A stretch of 64,000 nt of DNA from Archegozetes longisetosus (lineage: Eukaryota > Arthropoda > Arachnida > Sarcoptiformes > Trhypochthoniidae): assembly GCA_018873245.2 (NCBI GenBank), contig JAEMBT020000006.1:13052387-13116386 (forward strand). Direction: 5' to 3'. Below the pieces are notes generated by a model. That model was given only the letters and a program-made list of their open reading frames with translations. It did not search any database and was not told the DNA's origin. A program made the position numbers and the translations under genes. Each line of letters begins with the position of its first letter. The first letter of the stretch is position 1. This document shows, one piece after another, positions 1-11,355 of this stretch.

Positions 1-10
1 CTTGACTCAC

Positions 11-828
11 TTGACTCAATCTCAATATTACATAACTGTATGTCCAAAGGATATAATCTAAAATTCATTTCGCAAAATCCATTCAAAAAAATTCTAAATA
101 TGAAAATGACATTTGTAAACAAAATAAAAGTTTAAGTCGAGCAAATTATTTGAATCAAGTTTTCTGATTAAAAATTTGCTTAAGATCTCGTTGCGTTAAT
201 GATTTTGAAAGTTTTTAGACTAAAGGCTGACCTTGTGCTAAGCAAAACTTGGCCATCGGATTGAATTTGAGCCAAAGCAGGGCTTGCATCAGTATCTTGA
301 AGAATATCAGGTTCTTTATTATTCGGTATATGAATAGATGGTGTCCATATTCTGTCGATATGCCATTTGCCTCCTTCCAATTTTAGTGTTTTGTTACCAG
401 CATGCTCAATCCTCAATCTTTCGTCATACCATTGAAAGCGTAATAAAAGCTGAATCGAGAACTCCTTCAAAGTTCAAAATCTAACTTTCAACATAATGAC
501 TCAAGTTAGAATCTAATATTCTTACGCTTCTTGTCTCTTCGATTGATCCAAAACTATATAAAAACAAGCTCGTGTTCACCCTTATTGGCACTTAATTAAA
601 GAGACAGAATATTAACTTCAAAATCAATTATGCGAAAATAGTTTGCATATTACTTTCTGATTTTGGATATATCCATTTGTTGTAAATATTTTCATCAGTT
701 TTACTTTTAAAGAGATCGAAATCATATACATTTTCTAATGAGTGATAGGTATTAGCTGAACATAAAACTAGGCCTGAGCCTAAGCACAAAACTTGTACAA
801 TTTTCAATAAAAAAATTTCAGAATACAT
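11..828 (-). CDS. Cys-loop ligand-gated ion channel subunit, 5' four exons (partial)
   Basis: Pentameric ligand-gated channels bind a transmitter through their extracellular domain and gate an ion pore. Four exons fit with GT-AG introns and consistent phase: 654-828, 526-590, 232-464 and 11-93; the last donor is at 5-10, and the gene continues off the left edge. Exon 1 starts with ATG at 828 and encodes a signal peptide. Exon 2 gives the SFGSIEETRS segment, exon 3 the family motif RFQWYDERLRI followed by DRIWTPSIHIPN, and exon 4 holds the Cys loop: C, 13 residues, C, with YPLDIQLC. The N-terminal half resembles invertebrate glutamate-, histamine- or glycine-type chloride channels. The pore segments lie outside the window, so ion selectivity and ligand are inference. 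The reading frame is intact across all visible exons. Confidence 0.85.
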
Positions 829-1229
829 GTCAGAGAGACTCGACTCAGTAAGAACTTAAAAATTATGCACAAGATGCAAATAGTTTTTGAATGAAATATA
901 GCGAATGTCATACTAGTATTAGAGATACAATAATTTGATGTATTGCTAAATTAAAAAGGAAAGATTACACGATACTAAAACATTCAAAGTAGCATAATTT
1001 ATTGTCATATTGACGTCGTATGGAATTACTTTGACATAAATAAATACCTTATAAACTGATTTCAGAAATCTCAGAGACAATCAATGCGATCATGCCATAG
1101 AGTTTAGTATTTCAATGAGAGTCTTTACAATAAGTCTTTACGATAAAATAATTAGTAAACCATCTTATCATTTGCAATTGATTTTATTTAGAAGATAACA
1201 CGGTTCCTAAATATAAACTGACAAAATAC

Positions 1230-1765
1230 CTTATTGCCTTAATGATTTCGAGAACATTTAGATGACAAGCTGACTAAAACTTCGTCATTAGATTGAATTA
1301 AACCAAAAGGGTACTTGTGTCAGCATTTTAAAAATTATCAGGTTCTTTATTGTTAAGTGTGTGTATCGATGGTGTTCGTATTATGCTGATATGCCATTTT
1401 CTCCCTTCTAGTTTTAGTGTTTAATTTATCATTCGCTTTAATTATTAATCCTTCATTAAGTTGCAGCACTGAAATTGCATTGATAACTCAATTGAGATCA
1501 TTGTTATGGAAAAACTTTCGTTTTAATCATTTCGACAATATGACGATATTTTTAAACTTCTAGACTCATCAACTGATAGGAAACAATGTGAAAATAAAGT
1601 TACGTTTACACTTATTAGCACTAAATTAAAGAAAGAACACATTTAATTTAGAGGTAAATTATTTAAAAGTAGTTTGCATATTGTTTCGCGCTTTTGGATA
1701 AATTCATTAGTTATAAGGATTTTCCGCGGATTTATTCTCAAAAAGCTTGGACTCGTATATATCTG
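1230..1765 (-). pseudogene. Decayed tandem copy of the Cys-loop channel 5' exons
   Basis: Two blocks align by eye with the intact channel gene just downstream on the same strand. Block 1230-1440 matches exon 3, including the stretch encoding KWHI, TPSIH and NNKEPD, but carries in-frame stops and length changes. Block 1600-1750 matches exon 1 and the intron after it. The start codon and signal peptide are not recognisable. It is a degenerate tandem duplicate. Confidence 0.65.
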
Positions 1766-2342
1766 TCACAAAATTTGAATTTTCCAAACAATAGACTAAA
1801 TTTTAGACAATAGACAATACTTCCAGAATTTAGAATAAAAGACCTAGATAATGCATGTCAATAATTAGATTCGATTTAAAATTAGAAACTATTACGTTTT
1901 CTATAGAAGTAATAGGTTTCGAATTCAATCTGTCGAAAGCTTAGAGATGAAAAATGGGATAGCCAAAAGTACTATTCGTTTGAATCGAGTAGTAAAGCCA
2001 ATCAGTGATTGAGTTCAAATATTTTCAATTTCATTATTTCATACTTCCTAATAATTGTGCTAAGAGTGACCACTTCTTACTTGATTGAAAATTGGATGCA
2101 GATTATCAAGCTAAAATATTTTCTTTATTTTGTTAAAAATATGCTGTACTGCAAATCAATATTTGCCCCGTTTGAAATTTGTGAAAAACTAGATTCGTCA
2201 AATTCTCAATTAAAAGTCGGAACTATTCTGTCAAGAACTGGATAAATGGTAATTCTGCTTGTGCTACTTTAAAGCTTCAAATAAGCTATCATCACAGTAA
2301 CCAATGTAGTTATTTTATTTTCAAAGTTAAATGCTTTTATTC
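1766..2342. other. No supported gene
   Basis: AT-rich sequence. An open stretch on the plus strand at 2009-2245 is hydrophobic at its N terminus but has no ATG start and no family match that I recognise. It could conceivably be the missing signal-peptide exon of the cysteine-rich gene that follows, but no clean donor supports this. Confidence 0.4.
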
Positions 2343-2615
2343 TTATTCTACAAATGTGTGAATTTTCTCGATTAATATTTTGTGAATCAAATTGTAATCT
2401 CTAGTGCAAGCACTAATGATCTGATTCTTTGAGTCGTATTTTTTATTTTTTACACCAGATGCTATTAAAAATTCAATTGAAACACACTTGAAGAATCCAT
2501 TCATTATTAACAACGAAAGATATATGTGTTGACAGAGACTGAAAAAATGAACCACCCAATTGAAAGAAAACTGAAATTGAATATATGAACTCTTTGAATT
2601 AACTAATTGGAACAT
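2343..2615 (-). pseudogene. Decayed copy of the membrane-protein exon at 5.4-5.7 kb
   Basis: The stretch 2360-2480 aligns with 5395-5510, which encodes the cytoplasmic tail and part of the transmembrane segment of a single-pass protein. The shared run around GAATCAAATT and TCTGATTC is clear, but the membrane segment and basic tail are lost here. It belongs to the same set of old tandem duplications as the channel copy at 1.2-1.8 kb. Confidence 0.45.
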
Positions 2616-2883
2616 ATTTGCTGCTTGGAAGCAGTAATTGATATCTTTGCCTAAATCTGTGCAAAATTAATAATTTTGAGATTTCTATAAACTCAAAAGG
2701 TTAGACGTTCAACATAATGAGAAACTCAAAACCATGTTTAAGAAACTCACTGTTTAAATCTATAGAAATTTCAAATCTTTTCAATACAGAACTGAAAATG
2801 CTTGGAATTAAGCAACTCACAATATTTTGTAAGTACTGTACAAGAATTGAAGATAACGAGTCTTAGTTAACTAATCTTTTAAG

Positions 2884-3826
2884 GTATTCTTATATATAAT
2901 GTTTCGTTGTGTATGGCTTGCGAAATGACTATCGAAGAGGTCGATCAGTGCGCAATGAATGGCATGTTTTTTGGTAACAGAAACACTATTATTCCGAGCA
3001 ATCAGATAGAATTAGACCAGCACTGCAGGCAAGTTCGTGTTTTAACTTTCATTTTCAATTTTTAAACCTAATTCATAGAAATACAGTATAAACCCAAAGC
3101 AGTTTAAGTCATTCTTAAAACCCATTTGAAAATAATGACTTTAGTCTAAATGTAATAATTAAATTATGTTAATGTTTTATACGAATTTATATAAAATAGT
3201 GCAGTTCGTGACTCAATTAAATGTATTCGTTACTTCACATCTACATGCCTGAAGGGACGGATTCGAAAACTTTTCAAAATTGGAATTAAAAATAACGCAA
3301 AACTTCTAAATAAAATGTGTAATGACCCTAAAGAGCGTACTGAATTGTTGTGGCACCTCAAGTGCCTACTGCCTACAGGAAACATTGAGCCGTTTCACAT
3401 CTGTTCTGATAAAAGCTTAGTAATGATGCAAAGATTGAAAGACATACCGGCAGTGGACAGAGTCCCTGTCAGCTGCTGCATATTTCAGTTTACAAAACAA
3501 TGTATTCTTCAAAACAGTAAAGCAATTTGCGGTCGGCAGACTAGTCATTATTGGGATCAAGTTATCAGTCAAGTAGTAAAATACTTTGTTTTTAAAGTAT
3601 GAAAATGATAAGTTATTACGTATGATTATGTATTTCATAGGCTGAAGATTCAATGCCTTTTTCATGCGCTAATTATGAAACTGTAGAGAAATGCGACGAA
3701 TTTTTGAATCCTAGAATTTGGGACGAACTAAAGTCTTTGGCAGATAGTGATGACCCACGAATTTTAGCTCAAAGACGCAAGTTTGGTTCTGGACTCGCTA
3801 TTGTGCTTCACAATCTTTCATTCTAA
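2884..3826 (+). CDS. Cysteine-rich, probably secreted protein (three exons visible)
   Basis: Three exons join in phase: about 2884-3032, 3255-3572 and 3641-3826, with acceptors ending in AAG and ATAG, and donors GTTCGT (weak) and GTAGTA. The product of the visible exons is about 218 residues with at least ten cysteines, including a CC pair (PVSCCIF) and a CNDP segment, and ends FGSGLAIVLHNLSF. No transmembrane segment is seen. The pattern of spaced cysteines and amphipathic helices resembles secreted cysteine-rich proteins common in arthropods, but I cannot name a family. An in-frame stop at 2880-2882 means the first exon here must begin after it. The signal peptide is therefore probably on an upstream exon that I did not find. 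An alternative GC-AG donor at CAG|GCAAGT (3029) is stronger but breaks phase. Confidence 0.6.
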
Positions 3827-4269
3827 TAGTAATCATGAAATTGAAAAGAAGTCGTTTTACTTTTAGCACTTTTCATAGTACTAAAAACAGAGCCCGTAAA
3901 TAAAAAAATTGATTAAATTATTGCTTAAAGCTCTTCTCAATCCAATTTTGTTTTATTTGTTGCGTCTACTTTTGATTAAGAAACTGTCACATTTAAATGA
4001 ATATTTAATTAATCATATAATTTGATAATTAAAAGTGCACATAAGAATCAAAATATCCAGAGTATATGAAACTCTGGCAAGTTTATCTTTGGCTATTTAT
4101 GTACCTGTCACAAGTATTAATGTTGTTACGTCTAATGTCACTTTCACATAGACTATATTTCGATCCAGGATGGCATTCAAGATATGGCAAACATCATCGA
4201 TGGTATATAATACGATCAAATTCTTGTCTTAATTTAAGTTTTCACTGATTTACTAAAAGTTGATTGGTA
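3827..4269. other. No supported gene
   Basis: Short 3' flank of the cysteine-rich gene followed by AT-rich sequence up to the mariner derivative. AATAAA-like sites at about 3898 could serve polyadenylation. The small ORF at 4066-4248 has no recognisable features. Confidence 0.4.
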
Positions 4270-4807
4270 TTAGTGAGTAACATACGTTTTGTCGGAATTT
4301 TTTCAAAGTGTATAGAGATTTTTAGATAGTTCGAGAACTAATATGCGTAGGGTATATAAGTGGTATGGGTTGGCCTTTATCCCTAACCACTGTCACAATT
4401 GGCTCACAGTTGTAAATTCCCTTTGAAAACGTCCGAAATTTCACTGACTATTCGGGGTCGTATTTTGTACGAGTTCGAACTTGGCCGCAATGCAGCGACG
4501 GCAGCTCGCAATATCTGGGCTGCACGCGGTAAGGATATCGTTAGCAGACGCACCTGTCAGAGATAATTTATGTGGTTCAAGAACGGTGACAGATCGTTGG
4601 AGGACAAGGAGCGTTCTAGAAGACCAGTTGAGTTTGACCTGGATAAATTGCTCGCTCTGGTTATGTATTTTTATGAAGAAGGCATTTTCGATTTACCTCG
4701 TAGATGGGAAGCTGTTTTAGACTATGATGGCGCATATATTATTGATTGATTATCTTTTGTTGCAATAAAGTTTCAAAAATTCCGACACTATTTATGTTAC
4801 ACACCAA
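4270..4807 (+). mobile_element. Internally deleted mariner element with TA target duplication
   Basis: The 538-bp element is bounded by terminal inverted repeats of about 38 bp (left TTAGTGAGTAACATA, right the complement of TTGGTGTGTAACATA), each flanked by TA at 4268-4269 and 4808-4809. Inside, the region from about 4465 encodes a transposase N-terminal helix-turn-helix segment (LGRNAATAARN, then FKNGDRSLEDKERSRRP). After a large internal deletion the C-terminal end follows (RRWEAVLDYDGAYI near 4700-4735). The catalytic core is missing, so it is non-autonomous. Frameshifts and stops interrupt what remains. Confidence 0.85.
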
Positions 4808-4809
4808 TA

Positions 4810-5404
4810 CTATGAAGCCGATTCATAACCCACTCGATTTAGTCTGAGCATCACATAATTAGGCTCGAATTAAAACACAGAACTACTGCAATCTTGAGCG
4901 GACAAGTTTAAGAAACATCTCATTTATTTAATAAACTTAGTTTAATAGAAAACTATAGATTTTATTCCATCATAAGAAGTTTTTAGGATGAAATTTAGTG
5001 GACGCGCATTAGAGATAGAAAAATTTGAGATATCGCATAATACTAAAGAAAAGATTATTTAATGCTATCTCAGACATTGAAAATAAATACAATATATGGT
5101 CGTATTGGATTACTCTATATTGACACAAATATTATTATATAATCTGTTTTAAGTAATGTTAAAGCCAGTCAATCAAAATATGCGGTTATAGCATGAAGTT
5201 CTGCGATATTTCAAATATCTGTCAAAGGCAATCTTTGCAATAAATAAGCAGATGAATCACCTTATGATAAGTCGACTTTTAGGGAATTAGTGAATTAATA
5301 CTGTCTTGAAGCGTAAGACCACTGTTATTATAAAAATCAATGTGATTATTTCGTTTTGAGTAAAATTCATATTTGCTATTATTTTATGGATGCCTTCAAT
5401 TTTA
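4810..5404. repeat. Diverged duplicate of the 860-1230 region
   Basis: Stretches at 5010-5110 and 5160-5290 resemble, in order and orientation, 910-1040 and 1057-1180 upstream of the Cys-loop channel gene. Similarity is patchy and old. No coding capacity is seen. Confidence 0.4.
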
Positions 5405-5719
5405 TCAATTGATATTTGGCGAATCAAATTCTAATCTATCGTACAAACGTTTTGCTCTGATTCTTCCTCTTCTCCTTTCTAGATATGCCATTAAAAAAAT
5501 TGCGAATACAATCGGTGTTATCACAACTACCAAAAGTACTATTGTTTTTTCAGTTGAGGAATAGCTAGTTTCTGGTTTCATAGTTGGCGATTGTGTCGAA
5601 GTGCTCGACATTGTTTCAGACGTAAGGTCAACATTAAAATACGCATTAATAGAACCAAGTGTCAAATTTTCGGACCTATTAGTTTCTACGTAAAGCCCCA
5701 TAGACTCTGTCGAAACCAA
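5405..5719 (-). CDS. C-terminal exon of a single-pass membrane protein
   Basis: An open exon of about 100 codons follows a plausible acceptor (TTTAAG, about 5727). It encodes a short extracellular part with two possible N-glycosylation sites, a Ser/Thr-rich stalk (TMSSTSTQSPT), a hydrophobic helix (IVLLVVVITPIVFAIFLMAY) and a basic cytoplasmic tail starting ERRRGRIRAKR, ending SPNIN. There is no good ATG at the start, so upstream exons must exist; I could not identify them in 5.7-7.0 kb. The topology suggests a type I receptor or adhesion-like protein. No family is recognised. A decayed copy lies at 2.3-2.5 kb. Confidence 0.5.
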   Translation of the reverse strand: MVSTESMGLYVETNRSENLTLGSINAYFNVDLTSETMSSTSTQSPTMKPETSYSSTEKTIVLLVVVITPIVFAIFLMAYLERRRGRIRAKRLYDRLEFDSPNIN

Positions 5720-5729
5720 TTTTCTTAAA

Positions 5730-7009
5730 TTTGAATCTAATCGACAGAGCGTAATGAATCAATAAATAAAATTATCAAAAAGTAGAAAAAAACTTTGGTT
5801 AATTTCAATTTAGGTAAAAAGTAAAATATTAGTGTGAACGAAATTTCTAAGCTCTAATATAACTGGTTAGGCAATTTACAAAGAGATATTGTCTTCTCTT
5901 TAATAATTCATAAGGTAGGACAATGAAAGCATGTCTAAAACTTAGGAAACGTTTAATTGTTTGTGGCTTCAGAAGAGAATAGATAACTAAAGGTCAGAAA
6001 GAAATGATCATTTAATGCTTATTAAGCATAAAAAATAAGCTCAACGACTATTATGATACTGCTTATTTAAAGAATCTAACAGTCATTGTCGTGAATATTA
6101 AATTTTTTTTTTGTACAAATACACGTTTCTAATCGATTTTATGCAAAGTTATTTTTAAATAAATGTTAAGACATGCTATTATATATACTTTGATAGAATA
6201 AGGTTTAAGAAAAAGAAGTATATTTACATTTATCATATCTGACGCATGATATAATTTGAATGACGATCAAACTAAAAATTAAATTTCTAAAAAGCATTTT
6301 ATTTGAACAACATATTAGCAATTAAAATCTGTTCACATCTATTAGTATATTCTCCGTGTTTGAAGTAATCAGAAAAACTGATATATTAATTAGGTTGAGG
6401 CGTTCCAAAAGATTAGATTAAATTGTAATAATAGGTGACTAATTAATGCTTTTTATCTGTATTATACTTATAGTAAACATTTGTTAAGCAAGTTAGTTAA
6501 AAAGCAAAAGATAAATATATTCCGAATAGCAAACTAAATACATTCTATTGTTTTGGTAGTTTTAAATATTAAAATGACGTCAGTTTGTAAATACCTTTTG
6601 AGGTCATTTAGAAAAATGATAAAGCTTGTTATTTTTGCTCTAAGTCTAAAACTCTAGATTAGCTATAAAATTCGTCAAACTCATTATACTTAATACGATA
6701 TTACAAATGTTCCGTGTAATTAAAGTTATACTATCATAATGATGAACATCTTGTTCAAAATCTGAAAGTTGAATACAAGAAATTTGATTGGATCCAAATG
6801 ACAACCAGTAACATTTTAAGTATTCAAATTTCAGTAATATTCGATTATCCCTTTAATAAAAATAGCGTGTAATTACTATGAGTAAAATTGACTTTATTAG
6901 TAAAACTCAAAAGTTTTTGCATATTTTTAAAAGAATAAAAGATTTTATTATTTTATGAACCAGAAATGATTAATTATATATTGACCCTCATTATCTATGA
7001 TACCTTCCT
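5730..7009. other. Non-coding AT-rich stretch
   Basis: No ORF, RNA gene or clear repeat is supported. It may hold the upstream exons and introns of the membrane-protein exon at 5405-5719. Confidence 0.4.
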
Positions 7010-7240
7010 ATCTTTCGACCATCTTTTCAATCCCCAGCCTGACATTTGCGAACTTTTAGCACATCTCTATAAATATTGCAAATGTTCTTCGTAGCCAAGC
7101 TGGCATTGTTTCCTTTTTGGAACTCATACAATATTATATGCCTAATGTGTATCTCCTCGGAATCTGTATTTAAAAATTGGTTGTTTACAAATTTTTTGAA
7201 CGAAACCAAAGATCGATAACGGGTTTCCATAAAAAACGTG
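7010..7240 (-). pseudogene. Mariner transposase N-terminal relic
   Basis: The minus-strand reading frame contains HIRHIILYEFQKGNNAS and ATKNICNIYRDV, matching the N-terminal helix-turn-helix region of mariner transposases (typical form: a HIRH/LYEF block, then a NIC block, ending at a CQ.W motif). It stops after KCQAGD. The DDD catalytic domain is absent and no terminal repeats were found. It is a 5' fragment. Confidence 0.7.
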
Positions 7241-7466
7241 ATTAATTTGTTTTTTATTCAATATTTTTAAAGAAAAATGGATTTAAATTTTCATTTAACA
7301 AAATACGCAAAAACTTTTAAGTTTTACTGATACCTAATGGTAGCCTGCAGTAACGTTGACAATTTAACAATCCAATTACGCAAATAATAATAATGAGATA
7401 GAATGAAATAAATTTATGAATAATTCATGTGATCATTATTCTAATAAAATGCATACTAGACTGATT

Positions 7467-7757
7467 ACATGACATTACCGCGCAAGCGACACTACCGAGC
7501 AACAACACTACCGCGCAACGACAACACCGCGCAAACGACACTACCGCGCACGAAACTACAGCGCAAACGATATTACCGCTCACGACAACACCGCGCAACG
7601 ACACTACCGCGCAAACAGCACTACCGCGCAACGGCACTACCGCGCAAACGGCATTACCGCGCAAACGACAGTACCGGGTAAACGTCACTACCACGCGGTA
7701 GTATAGATTGCGAGGTATGTATTTTACGCGTTAATGGAGTTTGCGCGGTAATGTCGT
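7467..7757. mobile_element. Small inverted-repeat element with a GC-rich minisatellite
   Basis: The ends are inverted: CATGACATTACCGCGCAA at the left and its near-complement at 7740-7757. Between them lie about a dozen imperfect copies of a unit of about 17 bp with the core ACTACCGCGCAAACGAC (7475-7690). The composition is far richer in G+C than the surroundings. ORFs on both strands here are by-products of the repeat. The layout matches the elements at 17.15 kb and 31.7 kb, which also have terminal repeats rich in short tandem units. Confidence 0.6.
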
Positions 7758-7929
7758 GCTAGCTACTAGACTTCAGCTTTAAAATGATAAACAAATATAT
7801 TAGTATCTTACTATCACATGGTTGATTTTAAGATCTCGAGACAATAGTTGCCTGCGTTCAATTTCTGACATATACGATTGACTCAAATGGTGTTCAAGTA
7901 TAGAAAGCATGAGCTTTCCAACTTAGGCG

Positions 7930-7998
7930 AGTAAGTATTTTTGGATAAAGTTGAAATAAGCGCCTTTTATATTGTCAAAACGCTTACAACCTCCTTTA
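7930..7998. repeat. Conserved hairpin downstream of SLC26 copies (copy 1)
   Basis: An imperfect inverted repeat (left AAGTTGAAATAAGCG, right CGCTTACAACCTCCTTTATC) is found in the same relative place, about 200-350 nt beyond the stop, in three SLC26 paralogues: here, at 12533-12592 and at 21309-21370. The loop differs while the arms are kept. It may be a structured 3' element or simply recent common ancestry. Confidence 0.45.
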
Positions 7999-9753
7999 TC
8001 TAAAATCTTTAGATTAATCGATGACATTTTACAAAGTGCGAACCATTCGATAATGAATTATTGAATGAATTTGTATTTTGTTAGAAAAATATATGGAAGT
8101 TGATAAAAAGTGAATTTTCTGAATAGCCAGGATAACTTTGCTTATATTTCTTAGTTAATAAAATTGTTGAATTAATTAAATCAAATAATACTAGTGTAAA
8201 TAAGGAATAATAGTGTCTGAAAATTGTTTTATCAAAAGCCACTTTTTTCTGTACTGCGTATCCATTCAAATTTTCGAGTTTTGCCATATGAGAGTTATTA
8301 ATATCATCTCTTACATAAGTGACTGCTTCGTGAACTGTTTTGAAGACTTGATGCGAAGGAACTTCTATAAAAAAATTCAGCTTTACTGAGTAAGCTCTCG
8401 ACGTGAATAGAACATCCTGATAAGAGAATCACAACTCCTATTTCTTTATATGTTTTCACTATTTTTTTCAAAGTATTTGCACCCGCGGTGTCTATGTATG
8501 AAAACATTGAACAATCAATGATTATGTGAGTCGGAAGTTTCTCTTCAGATAATATTGAGATTTTGGTCACTGGATAGGGTTTATTTGATGAACGAAACCT
8601 CAAGCAACACGATTTATCACTTTTTTCAGTCTTCTTCAGTTTTTGTATTATTTCACTGCAAAAAGTGAATATCAATTATAACAAGTTTATTGTAATGTTT
8701 TATATTTGATTTGATATGAATTACTTGACATCGAAACCAGATTTGATTTGTAACTGATTCGTGAAATAATTAATATCGGCGTAATTCAAAGCACCACAAA
8801 ATTGGAATATTTGAATGCCTCGAATGGGTTTGGCCTGACTAAATTTGTTAATCGGAACGTAAATGTCTGAATCATCGACTGATCCCAATAAATAAGTTTT
8901 CGGTCTCTGAGATTTATATATGAGTAATATTATAGAACAGTCCAAACCAACATATAGACCAACGTCAACGTTCAATATTATCACTGCAACGAAAGTAGTC
9001 ACCCAAATTGACTATTGAAAGAAAAATTAAAATCTATTTGAGCATTTTGCTCAAGAAGATTTGATCTTAATTACTCCATCTATTTTTGATATGTCCCAAA
9101 ATCGTTTTGCTTCTCGTATTTTAGCAATTAGTGTAACCAATGTTATTGCAATACATGTTCCGATAATGGACTGAAATTCGTAAAATCATTTTTAAAAGTT
9201 AAATTTTCAAATAAGCTCAATCGATGACTGAACATTGTTATGAAATTTGTAAACTATTAAAACAAGTTTTTCAACTCCATTGATTGAACTTACACTCGGA
9301 AGTGGGGATAAAAGTGACCCGAGAACTGTTATGACGATAGCGACACAAATGCAGTTCAAGATAAACACAACCTTAAATGTAAAGTCTACTTAAAATTAAT
9401 CCAAATATAGAAAACTTCCATAAGTTTTAACTGACTTGTGTTTTCCCCCTGAAGTATCCGTAAGTGCCGCTCGCGGTAATCAAGATACTGATGGTAAACT
9501 ACGGAGAATTCCTCCCCATAAATTAGTCACTTCCTAATGCTATCATTTCTTGATTTGAATCCATTATATGGCCATGTTTAGAACTATATTTTTTACCAGC
9601 AGCCAAAGTGCTTACACATGAAACGATAGCTATTAGTATACAACGTGACCAAATGTAAGCGAATAGCTTGAACTTTGGTGTCATTGGAGATGGAAAACTA
9701 TAAATCAAATTAATTTCCTACTTAAATTTTGAAGTTATTTGATACAACACATA

Positions 9754-11355
9754 CAGTCAGCAAAAGTATTATTCGGGCATAGGATTACCAAAAGAGTTTC
9801 AAGCATAGTATACATGATAATTAGCTTAAAATCAAAAATAAAAAATAAAAATAACAAGTATTTTTAGTACTCTATCTTATGAAATTAAACTAAGCTATAT
9901 TAAACAGTGACAAAAATTAGCAATTTGCTTTCGCTTTAGCTACTGTCATAAATAATATCAAAAAAGCATTCGGGCAAAAAAATTTAGATGCCAGTCTTAA
10001 GCGCTAAAGACTTGACTTGAATAATTGTGCTATCTGAATTTAGTTACAAGTCATACACTTATTGTGTTTCAAATTAAAATATGGTCAAGAAAAGGGAAAC
10101 TACTTTAGCCCAGAGGCAGCTTGTTATCGATTTGCATAAGATAAAGAATACTCAAAGAGCCATCGCCGATCTGACCAATATACCAAAATCAACAATCGGA
10201 GATATCATCAAAAAGTTCAAAGAAACTGGAGACATTGTCAATAAGTCAGGAAGAAGAAGAAAACCATCGTTATCTGAGCGCCAAGTAAGTCGAATCGTAA
10301 GAGATGTTAGAAAGAACCGCCGTTTAAGTGCGCCTAAAATCGCAGCTGATTTAAAAACCAACGACAACATTGATATTATCCCTCAAACAGTCAGGAACTA
10401 TCTTCATAAGAAAGGATTTAACGGTAGAGTAGCCAGAAAAAAACCATATATTAGTTCAAAAAACAAGCATGCTAGGCTAGCCTTGCTCGTAAGTACATTT
10501 CAGAGCCAAAGGAGTTTTGGGAAAAGTCCTTTGGTCAGACGAAAGTAAGTACAACTTGTTTGGATCAGATGGTCATGTAAAGATCTGGAGACAGGCCGGG
10601 GAAGAGCTCCTCCCTGGATGTCTTCGTTCAACGGTTAAATACGGAGGCGGCTCAGTGATGGTTTGGGGGTCTATGTCTGCCTACGGAGTTGGATCTATGC
10701 AATTTATCGACAATATTATGACAAAAGAAGTTTATTTAAATATTTTAAAGACAAACTTAACTCAATCGATCAACAAGCTACAACTTGGGGCTAACTGTCT
10801 CTTTCAACAAGACAACGACCCCAAGCATACAGCTAAGATTGTGAAGGAATATTTCAACGAAAATAGAATCAATGTACTTGAATGGCCCTCGCAGTCACCC
10901 GACCTCAATCCTATTGAGCATCTTTGGGATAAGATCGAGCGAAAACTTCGGAAATATCACATTTCGAGCTTGGATGGACTTCGAAAATGTCTTCGGGATA
11001 TCTGGGACAATTCGAACTCGGCTCACACTCAAAACTTAGTGGAATCTATGCCTAGAAGACTAGCATCTGTCATTAAAGCCAAAGGAGGGCCAACAAAATA
11101 CTGAATACAATTCTGTGTTAAATTTAAATATTTGCCCGAGTAATTTTTTTGGTACAATTTCTACTAATATTTGATACTCATTGCGATAATTTTGTAAGCT
11201 TTAAAAGAAAATTGGAACTGAATTTGGGAATAATTAGAGTAAAAACTAGTTTAAAAGATACACTAAGAGCTTTTCAAATAAAGTTATTTTAAAATGCAGA
11301 ATTCACTCATTATGTTACAATTCATTCTCTGCCCGGATAATACTTTTGCTGACTG
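9754..11355 (+). mobile_element. Tc1-family transposon, near full length (1602 bp)
   Basis: Terminal inverted repeats begin CAGTCAGCAAAAGTATTATT at 9754 and end with the near-complement at 11355. TA target duplications lie at 9752-9753 and 11356-11357. The length is typical for Tc1. One transposase reading region lies inside on the plus strand. The element sits in an intron of an SLC26 pseudogene, in opposite orientation to it. Confidence 0.95.
10081..11104 (+). pseudogene. Tc1 transposase, frameshifted
   Basis: The enzyme cuts and pastes the element at TA sites. The first frame (10081-10548) has the paired-type helix-turn-helix region (QRAIADLTNIPKSTIGDIIK, GRRRKPSLSERQ). The second (10517-11104) has the catalytic core with VLWSDESKYNLFG, QQDNDPKHT and SPDLNPIEHLWDKIE. 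The second D and the E are 34 residues apart (DD34E), so the active-site residues are present. Two single-base changes break the frame, one near 10480 and one in the A-run at 10523, where four A occur but five are needed. The protein is about 340 residues across both frames, normal for the family. The copy is inactive as written. Confidence 0.9.

Noticed and set aside
2009-2245. First exon of the cysteine-rich gene
   Set aside because: No ATG at the start and no convincing donor; kept only as a possibility in the description.
4066-4248. Small hydrophobic ORF
   Set aside because: No family, no context, typical of random AT-rich sequence.
7425-7694. ORFs on both strands across the GC-rich repeat
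   Set aside because: They are repeat-translation artefacts of a 17-bp tandem unit, with no protein features.
7460-7760. CRISPR array
   Set aside because: Repeats are contiguous and degenerate without unique spacers, and the genome is eukaryotic.
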